A DNA stretch of 10,236 nt from CAJWBT01 sp964401855 (GCA_964401855.1 CAYOAF010000014.1:1-10236); one strand, 5' to 3'; positions 1 through 5,949 are shown, counted from the stretch's first letter. The notes: a model not told the origin generated them from the letters alone. Numbers and translations: made by a program.

Positions 1-407
1 TGTCTCATCCGCTCCGGCCACACCGGCTCCCACCAGTTGAAGAACCGGGCCTGATAGGTGCAGTTGTTGGCGCAGTACCGGGTGCCGACGCACCGGTTGT
101 AGACCTGCACGTTGAGCCCTTCATCGTTGTGATAGGTGGCGAACACCGGGCACACCGGCTCGCAAGGGGCGTTTTCGCATTGCTGACACATTATGGGAAT
201 GAAACGGGCCTTTACGTTGGGGAACTCCCCTTCCCAGTACCGCTCGATGCGTATCCACTCAAAGGACCGGCCGGTCTGGAAGTAGTCCTTTACGTTGACG
301 GGCACGTTGTTCTCCGCCTGGCAGGCCACCACGCAGGCCTGACAGCCGGTACAGCTGTCCAGGTCGACTACCATGCCCCATTTGTGAGCGATCCTAGGTG
401 TTACCAT
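1..407 (-). CDS. Iron-sulfur subunit of an ACIII/Qrc-type respiratory complex (ActB2/NrfC-like), 3' part cut by window edge
   Basis: Translated from ATG at 407, the visible 135 residues are a ferredoxin-type subunit of the DMSO-reductase B/NrfC group; the C-terminus lies beyond position 1. Three cysteine groups are visible. C19, C22, C25 and C29 (CTGCQACVVAC) form a standard 4Fe-4S set, and C74, C77, C82 and C86 a second one. The third group is C106, T109, C112 and C116 (NRCVGTRYCANNC), where Thr replaces the second Cys. Such a site would favour a 3Fe-4S cluster, which fits the cluster content known for ActB of Alternative Complex III. The protein should relay electrons between the pentaheme cytochrome and an NrfD-like quinone subunit. 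An ATG nine bases further upstream hits a stop at once, so 407 is the start; GGGAG lies about 12 bases before it. The gene follows the molybdopterin-like subunit by 67 bases in the same operon. In many ACIII complexes this domain is fused to that subunit; here it is separate, as in Qrc. Confidence 0.9.
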   Translation of the reverse strand, partial: MVTPRIAHKWGMVVDLDSCTGCQACVVACQAENNVPVNVKDYFQTGRSFEWIRIERYWEGEFPNVKARFIPIMCQQCENAPCEPVCPVFATYHNDEGLNVQVYNRCVGTRYCANNCTYQARFFNWWEPVWPERMR

Positions 408-415
408 TTTCCATC

Positions 416-465
416 CGGCTCCCAGCCGTCAGCATTCAGCTATCGCTTTTCGGGCGATCAGCCCG
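416..465 (-). other. Small hairpins between the two ActB-like genes
   Basis: The 67-base gap contains several short perfect inverted repeats. At 416-428 a 5-bp stem with a 3-base loop encloses the GGG of the GGGAG ribosome-binding sequence of the iron-sulfur gene. At 451-465 there is a 5-bp stem with a 5-base loop, overlapped by an alternative 5-bp stem at 442-458 with a 7-base loop; these two cannot form together. None is followed by a T tract, so they do not look like a terminator. They could tune translation or mRNA processing, but stems this short may be chance. Confidence 0.3.
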
Positions 466-474
466 GTCCTACTG

Positions 475-2781
475 CTACTCAGTCGTGACGGTATGAATTA
501 TCCGCTCCCCGGGGGTGTTGCCAACCTCCACCGCCCGGACTATTCCCTCGAACCTGGCTATCTTGACCTTTTCCCCAGTGGGAGTCACCGTTACCCTGGT
601 GTTGGCCCACGCCAGCGCCCCGGTTTCGTCCACCTGGCCGGCCTCCAAGATGTCCATGACGTTTGAGCTTTCATCCTCCGGCCGGTCCGTGGCGTATTCG
701 GACCCGTTGCGGCGGCCTTGGCCCAGGGGCACGGACACCGTGCCGGGCGGCACCGCCGGAGTGGGGTACGCCAACGCCCGAATGGAACCCTGGGAAGACT
801 CGACGCGGACGACGTCTCCCTCTTTAACCTTCAGCCGTTTGGCGTCCTCGTCGCTGATTTCCACCCAGGTCTGCCAGGCGATGGTCGTCAACGGGTCAGG
901 CGTCCCCTGGAGCCAGGGCAGGTGGGCATGACGGCCGTCCAACAGGGTGTTGTGGGCAAAGGGTGTCAAGTAAAACGTGTCGGCGGACATACCCTTCCCA
1001 GGGAATTGAGGCACAGACCCCTTGGCCGCAATGCGGCTGAGCAGGCCCTGTTCCGGCCGGACCGCTCCCGGTCCGGCAGTCCCCTCGTCCCACCAGCCGC
1101 CACGTTGAAGCAGCTTGGTCCAGAACTCTCCGGAGGAGGTGGCCTCGATGGAACCCCGTTTGAGGGCGAAGAGGGTGTCCGAGCTATCCCTGAGCATCTG
1201 TTGGTAGTTGGTCCAGGGCAGGCCGGCTTCTTTGCCCAGTTCCTGGGCCATGTTCAGCAGAAGGTCGGGGAAACTCCGGGGGTCCAACTCATGGAGAGGG
1301 TTGACTACCGGCTGCTGGAACCCCACGACTTCGTATCCAGGCCCCGGTTCCGGAATGTCAGCGCCCCAGTCCTCCAGGTACACCCGGTCAGGCAAGACCA
1401 GGTCCGCCATGATGCTGGTCTCGTCGAGGAAAGGCGAGAAGCTGACGATGAACAGGTCGCCGGCCCCGGTTAGGGCTTCTTTGAAGCCGACGGAGGCGGG
1501 CAGGCCGTGGACCGGGTCCGCCTGATGCAGCAGCATCAGTTTCGTGGAACCGTTGCGCAGATTTCCCGCTTCGGTTTTCCATTGGGCCAGAGTGGCTGCT
1601 TCGCCGACGGCGGGCGCCTCATCCAGGGGGCTACCGGGGTTGAACCTGATGCCTCCCTTGGTACCCACGCTCCCCACCAGGTAGTTGAGGGCGTAGATTG
1701 CCTCCAGGTTGAACAGGCCGTTGCTGTGGGCCCCCGCCGATCCTCCGCCGATGGCCAGGCCGGGGCGCGCGCCGGCGAACTCCCACGCCAGGCTCCGGAT
1801 GGTGTCAACGCGAGCTTGGCCTCCGATGGTCTCGGCGAGGAAGATATTATCGGCGATGGCCTCCGGCCGGAATGCATGAAGCGCCGCCGCTCCATGGCCG
1901 CCGGTCAAGGCCCCTACGTCCGCGTTGGCTGCTTGCAGGCCCTCGGAGATGATGACGTAAGCCAGGCTCAGAGCCAGGTGTCCTTCCCAGCCAGGCCGGA
2001 TGGGGATCCACCGGTCGGCGTTGGCGGCCGTCATGGAGAAACGGGGATCGACGTGATAAAATGTCCCGCGCTCCCGCCCCTCTCCGTGGCGGAACTGCCC
2101 GTAGCCCCGGTTCCAGCGGGTGGGTGACACCCAGGTGGAGAGGAAGTCGGCGCCGAAGATCAGCAAAAACCCGGTATTCTCAAGGTCGAAGTCGGGCAGC
2201 AGGTCCTGGCCGAAAACGTTCTTCACCGCGGCCCGGTAGGTGTTGTCGTCCAAGGCCTCGAAGCCCAGATGCCGGCCGCCCACTGCCTGGGTGAAGCGGC
2301 CGACCAGGGTAGCCAGGTGACCGCGCAGGGGTTCGGTGACCGCCAGCATCCCGGCGCCCCGTTCCTCCAGCCGTTGCCGCAGGGTGTCCATGGCGCTCGG
2401 CCAGGAGACCGGCGTGAACTGGCCGGAGCCGCGGGGTCCGCTGCGCTGCATAGGGCCGGCGACCCGGTCCGGGTGATACAGGGCCTGGAGGCCGGCGTCG
2501 CAACGGGCGCTCTGTTTCCCCATGTTGGTGGGGTATAGGGGGTTGCCTTGAATCTTCTTCGCCCGCCCTTCCATCACTCGTACCACGATGCCCTCTCCCG
2601 ACGGGCAATTGCGGCAGAGGGTCGCGAACCAGTTGTCGCTCCCCTTGACCAGGTCTTCGGGCAGCATTACCGGGCTCTGGACGTCCAACTCCCCGTGACG
2701 GATTCCGAATCCTTCACAGGCTACCGCCCCGACGGCGGAGATGCCGGCCCACGCTAGAAAGTTGCGCCGCGTTAGTTTCAT
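475..2781 (-). CDS. Molybdopterin-oxidoreductase-like subunit (ActB1/QrcB-like), Tat-exported, probably without Mo
   Basis: 768-residue member of the DMSO-reductase/molybdopterin oxidoreductase superfamily. The N-terminus has a twin-arginine signal (TRRNFLAWAG, residues 4-13) followed by a hydrophobic stretch to about residue 22, so the protein is exported folded. The N-terminal cluster motif is C56-x2-C59-x3-E63-x30-C94: the usual third Cys is Glu. After C94 there is no further cysteine, so no Cys or Sec Mo ligand exists. The family fold is still visible, for example LLIFGADF and ADRWIPIRPG near residues 207-260, and a C-terminal beta-barrel domain with KVKEGDVVRVES. This matches the non-catalytic ActB1/QrcB subunits of ACIII and Qrc, which keep the fold but not the molybdenum chemistry. 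A catalytic family member with a Ser or Asp ligand is the main alternative. It starts 22 bases after the cytochrome stop, with a weak AAGG about 12 bases upstream, and is followed by the iron-sulfur subunit. Confidence 0.9.
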   Translation of the reverse strand: MKLTRRNFLAWAGISAVGAVACEGFGIRHGELDVQSPVMLPEDLVKGSDNWFATLCRNCPSGEGIVVRVMEGRAKKIQGNPLYPTNMGKQSARCDAGLQALYHPDRVAGPMQRSGPRGSGQFTPVSWPSAMDTLRQRLEERGAGMLAVTEPLRGHLATLVGRFTQAVGGRHLGFEALDDNTYRAAVKNVFGQDLLPDFDLENTGFLLIFGADFLSTWVSPTRWNRGYGQFRHGEGRERGTFYHVDPRFSMTAANADRWIPIRPGWEGHLALSLAYVIISEGLQAANADVGALTGGHGAAALHAFRPEAIADNIFLAETIGGQARVDTIRSLAWEFAGARPGLAIGGGSAGAHSNGLFNLEAIYALNYLVGSVGTKGGIRFNPGSPLDEAPAVGEAATLAQWKTEAGNLRNGSTKLMLLHQADPVHGLPASVGFKEALTGAGDLFIVSFSPFLDETSIMADLVLPDRVYLEDWGADIPEPGPGYEVVGFQQPVVNPLHELDPRSFPDLLLNMAQELGKEAGLPWTNYQQMLRDSSDTLFALKRGSIEATSSGEFWTKLLQRGGWWDEGTAGPGAVRPEQGLLSRIAAKGSVPQFPGKGMSADTFYLTPFAHNTLLDGRHAHLPWLQGTPDPLTTIAWQTWVEISDEDAKRLKVKEGDVVRVESSQGSIRALAYPTPAVPPGTVSVPLGQGRRNGSEYATDRPEDESSNVMDILEAGQVDETGALAWANTRVTVTPTGEKVKIARFEGIVRAVEVGNTPGERIIHTVTTE

Positions 2782-2803
2782 CGGATGAGAACCTTGTTTG
2801 ATT

Positions 2804-3436
2804 TCACTTGTGGCACACCGTGCAATCGGTGGAGACGTTGTTCTCCCGATGGCAGTCCAGGCACGTGCCCATCTTCAGCGATTGGGCCCGCTTGGGTTTG
2901 ACTTCGGTCATGGCGGCCACGTCGCCGTGGCACGTGGAGCAGACCGCCTGCACCTTCTGCTCGGAGGGCAGGTCCGACGTATCTTGCTGAGTGAAGAAAC
3001 GGATGTGGGCTTCATGGACGAAGCGCACGTGGTCGGGCATCCGGTGCACCCGCTCCCAGTTGATGGGAACACCGTCGGTGAAGCTCTGGCTGACCTTGGC
3101 CATCTCCACCAGGTTTACGTTGGTCGCGCCCACCAGTTTCTCGCCCGCGATCTGTTCGTGGCAGAACATACACTGTTCCACCGCTGGGACGGTGGCGGCA
3201 GCCCCCTTGGTCACGTTCCGGTGGCAGAATTCGCACTGGATGTCCGCGCCGCCCGCCGCGGCGGGTCCGGCGTGCACCGTGTGAGGGAAGGCTATGGGTT
3301 GAGCCGGGGCGTTGCCAAGGCCGAAGGGCGGGTTGGAAAACCAGGAGATGAGCAGTACGACCAGAGCAAAACCGGCGATGCCCGTGACGCCCATTCCCAC
3401 TACAGCCAGCGCCAGTATTTTCCCCCTCGGTCTCAT
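2804..3436 (-). CDS. Membrane-anchored pentaheme cytochrome c (ActA-like)
   Basis: 210-residue multiheme cytochrome. After a short basic N-terminus, residues ~6-33 form one hydrophobic segment (signal anchor), so the heme domain should face the periplasm. Five CxxCH heme sites are visible at about residues 68-72, 89-93, 166-170, 192-196 and 205-209, the last only one residue from the C-terminus. Additional histidines (FPHTVHAG near 50, RMPDHVRFVHEAH near 132-144) are likely distal ligands. Five c hemes plus one N-terminal helix is the layout of ActA of Alternative Complex III; QrcA has six hemes. It would pass electrons between the iron-sulfur/quinone part and a soluble carrier or terminal oxidase. 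Start choice: ATG at 3436 has no clear ribosome-binding site; a TTG at 3445, three codons upstream with GGA nearby, is a possible alternative. The downstream gene begins 22 bases after the stop. Confidence 0.9.
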   Translation of the reverse strand: MRPRGKILALAVVGMGVTGIAGFALVVLLISWFSNPPFGLGNAPAQPIAFPHTVHAGPAAAGGADIQCEFCHRNVTKGAAATVPAVEQCMFCHEQIAGEKLVGATNVNLVEMAKVSQSFTDGVPINWERVHRMPDHVRFVHEAHIRFFTQQDTSDLPSEQKVQAVCSTCHGDVAAMTEVKPKRAQSLKMGTCLDCHRENNVSTDCTVCHK

Positions 3437-3515
3437 CGGCAGCAAAATTCGTCCATAATCCAGTATCCCAATGTGATTGAGTCCATTTCAGGCCGCTCTG
3501 AAGAGGCCCAGTCCG

Positions 3516-3539
3516 GCCTGCCGGGGCGAAGCCTGCCGG
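3516..3539. repeat. Partial 15-bp tandem duplication
   Basis: The 9-mer GCCTGCCGG occurs at 3516-3524 and again at 3531-3539, a period of 15 bases, in the roughly 100-base gap between the small membrane protein and the cytochrome. It is short and may be a simple slippage product. I see no other gene-like content in this gap. Confidence 0.45.
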
Positions 3540-3542
3540 AGG

Positions 3543-3839
3543 CTATATCAAGTACCGGTCCCAGAATTTTTCCACGTCTAGGGTTTGGTTTATTCCCAGG
3601 ATCAGGATGACTACAGCAGCGACCAAGACCAGGAATGCGAATCCGGTTAACGGCATTCTCAACCGGTTTGCCGTCTGTGGAAGTTGGCCAGTTATGATGA
3701 GGGAGGGTATCAGGCCGTGGGCGATCAACATGGTAAGCGCGAAAGTGACGATCAACGGAACGTAGGTCCAGAACAAAGTGAGCCAAATATGGATGTCGTT
3801 CCAATTAGCGGTGGTCAACGCCTTGGGATCGTCAAACAT
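3543..3839 (-). CDS. Small two-helix membrane protein at head of the ACIII-like operon
   Basis: 98-residue protein I do not recognise as a named family. Two hydrophobic segments are clear: residues ~17-48 and ~63-83, separated by a short polar loop (TGQLPQTANRLR). The N-terminus (MFDDPKALT) is acidic and polar, and the C-terminus (DVEKFWDRYLI) is charged and aromatic. His17 and His41 lie at opposite ends of the first helix. It is the first gene after a strong promoter (3904-3932) and about 100 bases ahead of the pentaheme cytochrome, on the same strand, so it is probably an accessory or assembly subunit of that respiratory complex. No strong ribosome-binding site precedes the ATG. That it is a real gene is well supported by the promoter, the membrane topology and the operon position; its function is inferred from context only. 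Confidence 0.8.
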   Translation of the reverse strand: MFDDPKALTTANWNDIHIWLTLFWTYVPLIVTFALTMLIAHGLIPSLIITGQLPQTANRLRMPLTGFAFLVLVAAVVILILGINQTLDVEKFWDRYLI

Positions 3840-3903
3840 TCTTGTGCTGCACCGCCACGGGGTTCAGTTCGGGGCAAGACGCGCCTCAAGTGGAAACCAG
3901 ATG

Positions 3904-3932
3904 AAAATAGCACAGCACCCTATGGGTGTCAA
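3904..3932 (-). promoter_or_regulatory. Sigma70-type promoter of the ACIII-like operon
   Basis: Reading the minus strand, TTGACA (3932-3927, perfect -35) is followed by a 17-base spacer and TATTTT (3909-3904, 4 of 6 to TATAAT). Transcription would start near 3897, about 57 bases before the ATG at 3839. A perfect dyad lies in the spacer. Confidence 0.7.
3916..3928. promoter_or_regulatory. Dyad in promoter spacer, possible operator
   Basis: CACCC-TAT-GGGTG is a perfect 5+3+5 inverted repeat. It sits in the -35/-10 spacer of the respiratory operon promoter and touches the -35 box. The position suits a repressor or a spacer-binding activator; the regulator is unknown. Confidence 0.4.
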
Positions 3933-3991
3933 GGGGATGTATTCGCAAATAATTTGGGCTGCGAGCCCGGGCGCCGTCGCCTGTGGCAGTT

Positions 3992-4013
3992 CGACCGGAC
4001 GGCCCGACCGGAC
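3992..4013. repeat. 9-bp direct repeat, period 13
   Basis: CGACCGGAC occurs at 3992-4000 and 4005-4013, in the intergenic region between the two divergent promoters. It may be a protein-binding site or chance in G+C-rich DNA. Confidence 0.35.
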
Positions 4014-4091
4014 CCGGCGGAACAAAGCGCGCTGACCGGGCTTCGTCGGAGTAAAGGGCCGAACGGCGAAGGTTTCGTGAACGTAATTCAG

Positions 4092-4120
4092 TTGACTGGC
4101 ATCTGGCGCACATCTATGAT
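4092..4120 (+). promoter_or_regulatory. Sigma70-type promoter of the coiled-coil gene
   Basis: TTGACT (4092-4097), an exact 17-base spacer, then TATGAT (4115-4120): 5 of 6 matches in each box. Transcription would start near 4127, about 67 bases before the ATG at 4194. The ATG at 4116 is inside the -10 box, so it cannot be the gene start. Confidence 0.7.
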
Positions 4121-4275
4121 ACGGCTACGGGAAAAAGATGCCTCGCGTGAACGCGGGAAGGGTGTTTTGAGACTCATCACCTGGAAAAAATATATGGGCT
4201 GGTTCTCTAGGTTCAAGATCGGCAAAGGCAAATCGCGGTCAGCTCCTGAGCTAGACGGCTCGGGCGAAGCGGTCG

Positions 4276-4713
4276 ATGAACTGGATGCGGCTGCGATTGA
4301 TAGCCCTCCTCCCTACGCCGGACGAAAGCGGCGGAATAGAGACCACCGCCGAGGGATCGCCGCCGGCGGATGAACCAGCGGATGAAGAAGTGGTGGTGGC
4401 CGGAACTGTCCGGGAGCCGCCTGCGTCGAGTGGGCCGCAGGCTTCGAGGGGCCCAAGTCCAAACTTGCCGCAGATGTACAAGACGTGGGTCGAGCTTGAG
4501 GAAACGATAGGCGTGGCCCGGGACGGGATGGAAGCGATGCTGGCCAACAGACATATGGCGGCAGCATCGAGAGAGGAGGCCCGGGAGTCTTTGGAACAGG
4601 CCGAAACGGCCTGGGAAGAGGCCCGGCGTCTGGGAGACGTGACTTGGCAGGCCTTTGACCAAAGTTTCACTGCCAATCTGCCCGGCATTGCCGAACGGCT
4701 GAGGACCATCTAA
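4276..4713 (+). CDS. Fragment of the disrupted coiled-coil gene (part 2, ends at premature TAA)
   Basis: Open frame of 145 residues that a gene caller may report on its own. Its first dozen residues (MNWMRLRLIALL) are probably out-of-frame translation of the true N-terminal segment; the convincing part begins around residue 13 (PTPDESGG). Residues 20-60 are acidic and Pro-rich. Residues 66-145 are Ala/Glu-rich and look helical, possibly coiled coil, with AWEEARRLGDVTWQAF. The frame stops at TAA 4711-4713, but the same frame continues beyond it with matching composition. No function can be assigned. Confidence 0.55.
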   Translation: MNWMRLRLIALLPTPDESGGIETTAEGSPPADEPADEEVVVAGTVREPPASSGPQASRGPSPNLPQMYKTWVELEETIGVARDGMEAMLANRHMAAASREEARESLEQAETAWEEARRLGDVTWQAFDQSFTANLPGIAERLRTI

Positions 4714-4785
4714 AGATGTGATGAGGCCAGAAGAGCCCAAGCTGATCTGCGATGGGCCAGCCAGGAAGCGGCCTGGGAAGAGGCC
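4607..4785 (+). repeat. 17-bp exact in-frame repeat on both sides of the premature stop
   Basis: CGGCCTGGGAAGAGGCC is present at 4607-4623 and 4769-4785, exactly 162 bases (54 codons) apart and in the same frame; both encode AWEEA. It suggests internal duplication of a helical module, and that the segments before and after the TAA at 4711 belong to one protein. Confidence 0.6.
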
Positions 4786-4869
4786 GACTGGGCCCAGCAA
4801 AAGGCCACCGCAGGGCTCCTGAAGGCCATTGCCGCCCTCGCGTCCGCGGCCGTCCAGGTAGAACGGGAG

Positions 4870-5301
4870 ATGAGAGAGTCGGGCAATTTGTCCTCCTTCG
4901 CTGAATCTCTCAAAACCTCCGCCCTGGAGGACTTGAGGGGCGCCCAGGCCATACGCAACGAACTGGCCCTCTTGGGACAGAGGGCCCTGGACGAACTGAA
5001 GAGAGATCACATCCTGGAAGAAGCACATCCGGAAAAGAGATTGATGCCCGAGCCAGCCGGACCAGAACTGGAAACCCAGAGGGGACCCGTCGCCCCTCAC
5101 CAGGTGGAGCCGGACGTGTCCCCGGGCATCACACCGGACGTTCCGGAAGCAATTGACACCCCTCCCGGCACCGGCGAGAGAGGGCCACGGCGGCGGCAGG
5201 TGACCCCCGACAGGCCGGTTTCCACCAAAGAGGAACCCCAGGGGCCCCTCCAGCTGCGGAGACCGGGGCCGGCGATTCGACAGTGGCGGATAACTCCGTG
5301 A
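4870..5301 (+). CDS. Fragment of the disrupted coiled-coil gene (part 3)
   Basis: The first ATG after the premature stop is at 4870 and gives 143 residues. However, the frame is open back to 4714, and residues encoded from 4714 (RCDEARRAQADLRWASQE) are as helical and Ala/Glu-rich as the rest, so 4870 is unlikely to be the natural start. Helical character continues to LDELKRDHILEEAHPEK, followed by a Pro-rich linker. The last ~20 residues (QLRRPGPAIRQWRITP) look out of frame, while the alternative frame over the same bases reads APPAAETGAGDST, consistent with a lost base near 5233-5250. Confidence 0.5.
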   Translation: MRESGNLSSFAESLKTSALEDLRGAQAIRNELALLGQRALDELKRDHILEEAHPEKRLMPEPAGPELETQRGPVAPHQVEPDVSPGITPDVPEAIDTPPGTGERGPRRRQVTPDRPVSTKEEPQGPLQLRRPGPAIRQWRITP

Positions 5302-5948
5302 CGCCTCCCCAGCCGCCCGTGGTGGAGGCCGGCGACATTACCCCGATGTCGGCGGCCGAGCAACTTCAGAGAGAGTTTGCAGCCGGAGCATTCCCGCACG
5401 ATCCCCAGGAAGGAGCGGCCCCGGTCTTTCCGGCCAGAGGGGCCGGCCCCAGGGTGGAGCGGCCCGAGCCCCGCTCAGAGGCCCCGCGGGACAAGCCCGG
5501 AACCGCGGCGGGTGCGCCGGAGAAAGACGCAGCTGCCCCGCGGCCCCCGATGGTGAGTGTCGAGCCAACGGGAGGTCCAATTCCCATCCCGTCCTCCCCT
5601 GCGGCGGCAACTGATGAGGCCGCCTTGGATTCCCTGTCGGCGACGTACACGGGACGCCTCTACCTGATGTTCCCCTCTTCTCTCGGGCAAGAAGAGATCA
5701 GGTCTGTCTGGGCGATTCTGGAGAGCATAGTCGCAGGCTCCATCGTTGAGAACCGGCTCGTTTCCAGGGCGGCCGGAATTCAGTTCACCCTTGACCCGGG
5801 GAGCAAAGAGTTCGCGTTGGAGCAGCTGCGCAATCGAATGCCGGGAGCCAAGCTGGAGGCCCTCGGGGCGGATAGACTGAAGGTTGACTGGCCGCGGACC
5901 GGCCAAGGTAGACCCGCCCGGCCGCGGCCGGCGATGGAACGCCCCTAG
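5283..5948 (+). CDS. Fragment of the disrupted gene (part 4): Pro-rich linker plus C-terminal alpha/beta domain
   Basis: From GTG 5283 this frame gives 221 residues, but it is open from 5157, and its sensible coding probably joins the upstream frame near 5233-5250. Residues 1-115 are a Pro/Ala/Glu-rich low-complexity linker. Residues ~122-205 are a compact domain whose pattern suggests beta-alpha-beta-beta-alpha-beta order: TGRLYLMFPS, QEEIRSVWAILESIV, a strand pair around GIQFTLDPGS, FALEQLRNRMPG, and DRLKVDWP. That is compatible with a ferredoxin-like fold, which is inference only. The TAG stop overlaps the stop of the convergent deacetylase gene by two bases. Confidence 0.6.
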   Translation: MADNSVTPPQPPVVEAGDITPMSAAEQLQREFAAGAFPHDPQEGAAPVFPARGAGPRVERPEPRSEAPRDKPGTAAGAPEKDAAAPRPPMVSVEPTGGPIPIPSSPAAATDEAALDSLSATYTGRLYLMFPSSLGQEEIRSVWAILESIVAGSIVENRLVSRAAGIQFTLDPGSKEFALEQLRNRMPGAKLEALGADRLKVDWPRTGQGRPARPRPAMERP

Positions 5949-5949
5949 G
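5944..5949. other. Overlapping convergent stop codons
   Basis: The palindrome CCTAGG contains the TAG of the plus-strand gene (5946-5948) and the TAG of the minus-strand deacetylase (5947-5945). There is no room for a terminator between the genes, so their transcripts must overlap at the 3' ends. Confidence 0.85.

Larger units (their letters stand above)
3840..4193. other. Divergent intergenic region with two outward-facing promoters
   Basis: These 354 bases separate the respiratory operon (minus) from the damaged coiled-coil gene (plus). A promoter for each side is visible: 3904-3932 minus and 4092-4120 plus. Between them lie a 9-bp direct repeat (3992-4013) and otherwise G+C-rich sequence in which I see no convincing gene. 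A plus-strand open frame covers the region, but its translation looks random and it overlaps both promoters. Confidence 0.6.
4194..5948 (+). pseudogene. Disrupted gene: coiled-coil / Pro-Ala linker / small alpha-beta domain protein, unknown function
   Basis: Four coherent coding segments follow one another on the plus strand. Segment 1 starts at ATG 4194 (MGWFSRFKIGKGKSRS) and runs to about 4312. The sense then moves by +1 into the frame holding PTPDESGGIETTAEG, with an apparent extra base around 4303-4326. That frame continues through an in-frame TAA at 4711-4713 into RCDEARRAQADLRWASQE without loss of coiled-coil character. Near 5233-5250, in a run of C4, G4 and C4, the sense moves back by one base into the frame that ends at 5948. 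The insertion and deletion cancel, so the first and last segments share a frame and the whole span is 585 codons. Predicted layout: acidic/Pro-rich start, helical Ala/Glu-rich region, long Pro-rich linker, and a C-terminal domain of about 80 residues. I do not recognise the family. Either it is decaying or the assembly has several errors here. A promoter precedes it at 4092-4120. Confidence 0.65.

Noticed and set aside
408..474. Rho-independent terminator between the ActB1-like and ActB2-like genes
   Set aside because: The hairpins are only 5 bp and none is followed by a T-rich run on the transcribed strand.
718..1473. Plus-strand open frame of 251 codons opposite the molybdopterin-like gene
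   Set aside because: Antisense shadow of a strongly supported gene; no recognisable domain, no ribosome-binding site, and arises from G+C-rich third positions.
2798..3610. Plus-strand open frame of 270 codons opposite the cytochrome gene
   Set aside because: It is the complement of five CxxCH heme motifs and has no family features of its own.
3684..4373. Plus-strand open frame of 229 codons across the divergent intergenic region
   Set aside because: Most of it overlaps the small membrane protein gene and both promoters. Only its tail from ATG 4194 looks coding, and that is treated as the start of the damaged gene.
4711..4713. Stop-codon recoding (readthrough) at the TAA
   Set aside because: TAA is not a known Sec or Pyl codon, no structure stands out after it, and nearby frameshifts make decay or error the simpler explanation.
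4213..5100. Minus-strand open frame of 295 codons opposite the damaged gene
   Set aside because: Its translation is low in family-like features, while the opposite strand has a consistent helical coding pattern, a promoter and an in-frame repeat.
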